Assembly: GCA_034509925.1 (NCBI GenBank) | Contig: CM067526.1 | Coordinates: 12,044,010-12,108,009 of the forward strand | Direction: 5' to 3' | Length of the DNA stretch: 64,000 nt | Source: Hirudinaria manillensis | Taxonomy: Eukaryota > Annelida > Clitellata > Hirudinida > Hirudinidae | Shown: positions 61,257 to 64,000 of the stretch, one piece after another | Numbering within the stretch: the stretch's first letter is position 1 | How the letters are laid out: each line of letters begins with the position of its first letter | Program-made: the position numbers and the translations under genes | Notes under the pieces: model-generated | What the model saw: the letters and a program-made list of their open reading frames with translations, nothing else | Database searches by the model: none | Told to the model about the DNA's origin: nothing

Positions 61257-61258
61257 TA

Positions 61259-61777
61259 CATACTATACTGCATATGAAGTCATTTTTTGCTTTAATTTAT
61301 TGCTTCCAACACTTTCATATCTTTGTTTTGACATATATATTCTAATATTAGCACCTTACGATATTTACTTGCATTAGCAATTTATTGAATTATTCCATTA
61401 TTTTCATTCTCAATTCACCTTCTTCTTCAATTTTTTGAATAGGTAAGGATGTTTAGTGTTCAATTTTGGAGTCATTTAAAGAAAATATAACAAACCAATG
61501 AGTCATTTTTAAAATATTCATGGCATAGAATTCATTCAAGAAATTTTGATATGTGTTTATTAACTTTTTAAATGGCTCGTTTCGAGGTTAATTCATCTGC
61601 CTTTAGACACAGGCCCATTTTGTATCCCTTATATGCGATATTTATATACTTAAATTCGTATATCTCCTCGAATATGTTCGAATTTAAAGACGATTTTAAA
61701 GGTAATAACAATTTTTTACGAGATTAATAGCCATAAAAAATGGTTTAAAATAAAAAAGTGATTGGTAACATTTATTC
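61259..61777. other. Spacer between the transposon and copy C
   Basis: AT-rich. The region resembles the flank 3' of copy B (56230-56640) in places ('ttcaattttctaattgaggtaagtgcaatat' against 'ttcaattttttgaataggtaaggatgtttag'), consistent with a duplicated spacer. No gene. Confidence 0.5.
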
Positions 61778-62937
61778 TCAAAAGAGCATTGATTCATTCT
61801 TAACCGCAAATAGGGTTCCACAGGTGCGACCATGGTACCCTTCCTCGAGCAGATTCTTCAAGGTCTCCTTAATTTGGTTCTCAGTGAGTTTTGATTTTGA
61901 GTAGAGTTTCAAGTAAGAAACAAATCCTGGATTGATGTGATCCAATGGTTTGATGCTGTAGTAGGAACTCTCATTATCTAATTTGAAGCCGAGGTCCATA
62001 ATGGTTTTCTTCAAATAGAATGCTTCTGTTATCGTTTTCAATCCATGTCTTCTGTACACTTCATTCATTACGTGATTTTCACCTGTAGATGGTTATCGTG
62101 GGAAATAATTAATAGTAGTATTTAAAAATGAGACAAATAAATATTAAAAAATAAGAAAATAAAAGAACTATGTGTTGTTAGCGATAGCTTTAGCAATTGT
62201 TAATACATAAAAGGTGGGTCTATCTGTATCGCTGTTCATCCATTACACGAATTCATAATCAATTATAAGGCGCATTTTAAAATCGTTAAGTACTGGAGAT
62301 TAAGTGCAAATATAGATAATGAGGATTTAGGTAAAAGTATTGAAATAATAATTTCCTAAAAGGTACAATATTATTTAACAGAACAATTATATGTTCACCA
62401 GATTTCTGCTTGAATTTTAACGGATACACCATGTTTAAATATGTATAATTTCATTAACCAAGAGTAATATTTAATTTCACCTTCTTTCACATCTTTCAAC
62501 ATCATGACGTACAACCAACCACCTGGTTTCAACCACTCGTGCATGCATTTCCTGAGGACTTCCACCCTCTGTTTCTCATCGAAGTATAAGCAGTTAAACA
62601 TCAGCACAATGTCCACTCTTTCTTTAGGCCCTTCCCAGTCTTGCACGGAAATGTGAACAACTTCTGCTTTGACAATTTTCGGAAGTTGTCTTTTTAAATT
62701 TACTTTGAGAGCTACAACGCAACTCTCATCCTTTTCAACACAAATCAAATTTTGAAGTTGGGGAACAAACTTTCGCAAGAAACTCAATTCAGTTAATCCC
62801 GGTCCCGGACCGACTGCGATGCAACTATCAGCTTCCTCGTGATGGCTGGGTTTGAACCTATCAAACAATTCCTCGTACATCTTTTCATCGTGTGCAATCT
62901 TTCTGAAAGATTCGAGTAAACTTGGATAATTCGCCAT
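61778..62937 (-). CDS. HNMT-like SAM-dependent methyltransferase, copy C
   Basis: Third intact copy. Exons 62937-62481 (457 bp) and 62082-61778, phase 1, about 253 residues. It retains AVGPGPGLTELSFLRKFVP, LICVEKDESC, DIVLMFNCLYFDEKQR and EWLKPGGWLYVMMLK. Exon 2 starts MNEVYRRHGLKTITEAFYLK and ends AVKNESMLF. Exon 1 closely matches copy A (SHHEEADSCIAVGPGPG is identical in both). Upstream at 63020-63050 the text 'gttgtgagggcaaaatttat' parallels the promoter relic at 54078. The frame is open with no damage, so it is probably functional. The substrate cannot be told from sequence. Confidence 0.8.
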
Positions 62938-64000
62938 TTGCAGCCGTTAATTCAAAAGCTAATTCAATGTTCTCAGTTGGTCAAATTTTTATATTTCGCC
63001 CGGCTGTTGAGGAAGAGTGAAGCAGGTTGTGAGGGCAAAATTTATTTGTATTCAACTTTTTGCATATCAATTGTTGGACTGGCTATCGATTGATGAATCG
63101 AATAAAAATATTAATAATATAATATGCATCAATTTATTTGTACATTTGATATACCGTTGCCATTTGAACCCCCAACATCTTCAAATAAAGTGGATTGTTC
63201 ATTGTGTTTGTTAGTGCTCCATACTCCATTAAACCAATCATGTCTTAAATATTATTTTATCATTTCAACGTAATGCAACATGGATTTGGGCCTCAATATT
63301 TATTGGTTCAGAATCGCATTAATTGATTTATGATATAAATTATATCCACCTTTTTAATTTTCATTAAGTATTAAAATATTTCTGCGGTGGAATTTTTTTT
63401 CCTCAAAAGTGAACTTAAATATGACGAGGCTTAATTGAAAATTTCAGTCATCATTGACTGAGTGGCTTAAGTATCATCTGTTACAAATTTATTGATATTC
63501 ATCAATCACCTAATACAGCTGACAGCTTCTGGATAAAATTATTTTTAAAAAAATTATTGGCTCAAAGGGATCAAACAAAAATTTCATCGGTTGCACTCGA
63601 ATGACGCCAAAACAAAAATCAATATTTGCTATTTTTTTTAAATGGCTGCAAACCATTTATTTTCCCTGTCGCAGACCAAGCAGTGGATCAAAGAATCCTA
63701 ACCAACATATCTTAAAAAGTGCTTCCTCCGGATTTTTAAAGTCTCCCATCATGGCTCGGGACAATCACGGGACATAAAATGGCGTTTTATCCAAACAACA
63801 CAAACAGTATACGCACGACATTACACAAATATAAAACCAAAAATCAAAAAATGCCGGCAAAAACGAAACAAATGAATATGTTCATTTCATTCTCTTCTTC
63901 ACTTGTACATCACTATATGGAAGGCGACAGGTTTTACTCTTCTTCGGAGAAGATATAATTTATTTTTTTACATTATCCAGTATTATTATTATAAATTGCA
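62938..64000. other. Region upstream of methyltransferase copy C
   Basis: About 1 kb of AT-rich DNA containing the copy C promoter. No gene recognised up to the window end. Confidence 0.5.

Overview
The window is nuclear DNA of an invertebrate animal. Almost all genes are split by short introns (about 60 bp to 1.5 kb) with GT..AG borders, and the products are animal proteins: a Shaker-type K+ channel, a calcium-channel alpha2/delta-like protein, PHLPP, peflin, MEAF6, POLD1 and a C3orf38 homologue. The AT-rich background, many (ATT/AAT)n and (CAT)n tracts, an HNMT-like methyltransferase family and a Tc1-type transposon would suit a lophotrochozoan such as an annelid. That placement is a guess, because no gene here is diagnostic of a clade.

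Layout. 1-5783 (+): 3' part of an alpha2/delta-like gene whose start lies outside the window. 6006-7268 (-): C3orf38 homologue. 7993-10767 (+): intronless TRIP12-like HECT ubiquitin ligase. 11158-12103 (+): peflin. 12626-13010 (-): possible small single-pass membrane protein. 13419-24916 (-): PHLPP phosphatase in 19 recognised exons. 25911-27212 (-): MEAF6. 28116-36684 (+): DNA polymerase delta catalytic subunit, 23 exons, complete. 39204-41727 (-): Shaker Kv1 channel, with a probable 5' exon at 47893-48629 across a 6-kb intron full of CAT/GAT repeats. 51945-52926 (-): a small lysine-rich protein I do not recognise. 53770-62937 (-): an array of HNMT-like methyltransferase genes, three intact two-exon copies plus at least three decayed exon pieces. 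Inside the array are an approximately 850-bp AAT tract, the 3' end of a non-LTR retrotransposon and a complete Tc1/mariner element (59636-61256).

The genes are mostly unrelated housekeeping, signalling and channel genes and do not form one pathway. C3orf38 and the TRIP12-like gene are head to head (about 0.7 kb apart), as are MEAF6 and POLD1 (about 0.9 kb). The methyltransferase array is the only cluster of related genes and the most dynamic part of the window. I found no convincing novel multi-gene system. The best leads are the methyltransferase/transposon array, the intronless TRIP12 derivative, a GC-AG intron in POLD1, the SINE-like and LINE remnants attached to ATT tracts, and a possible microprotein gene.
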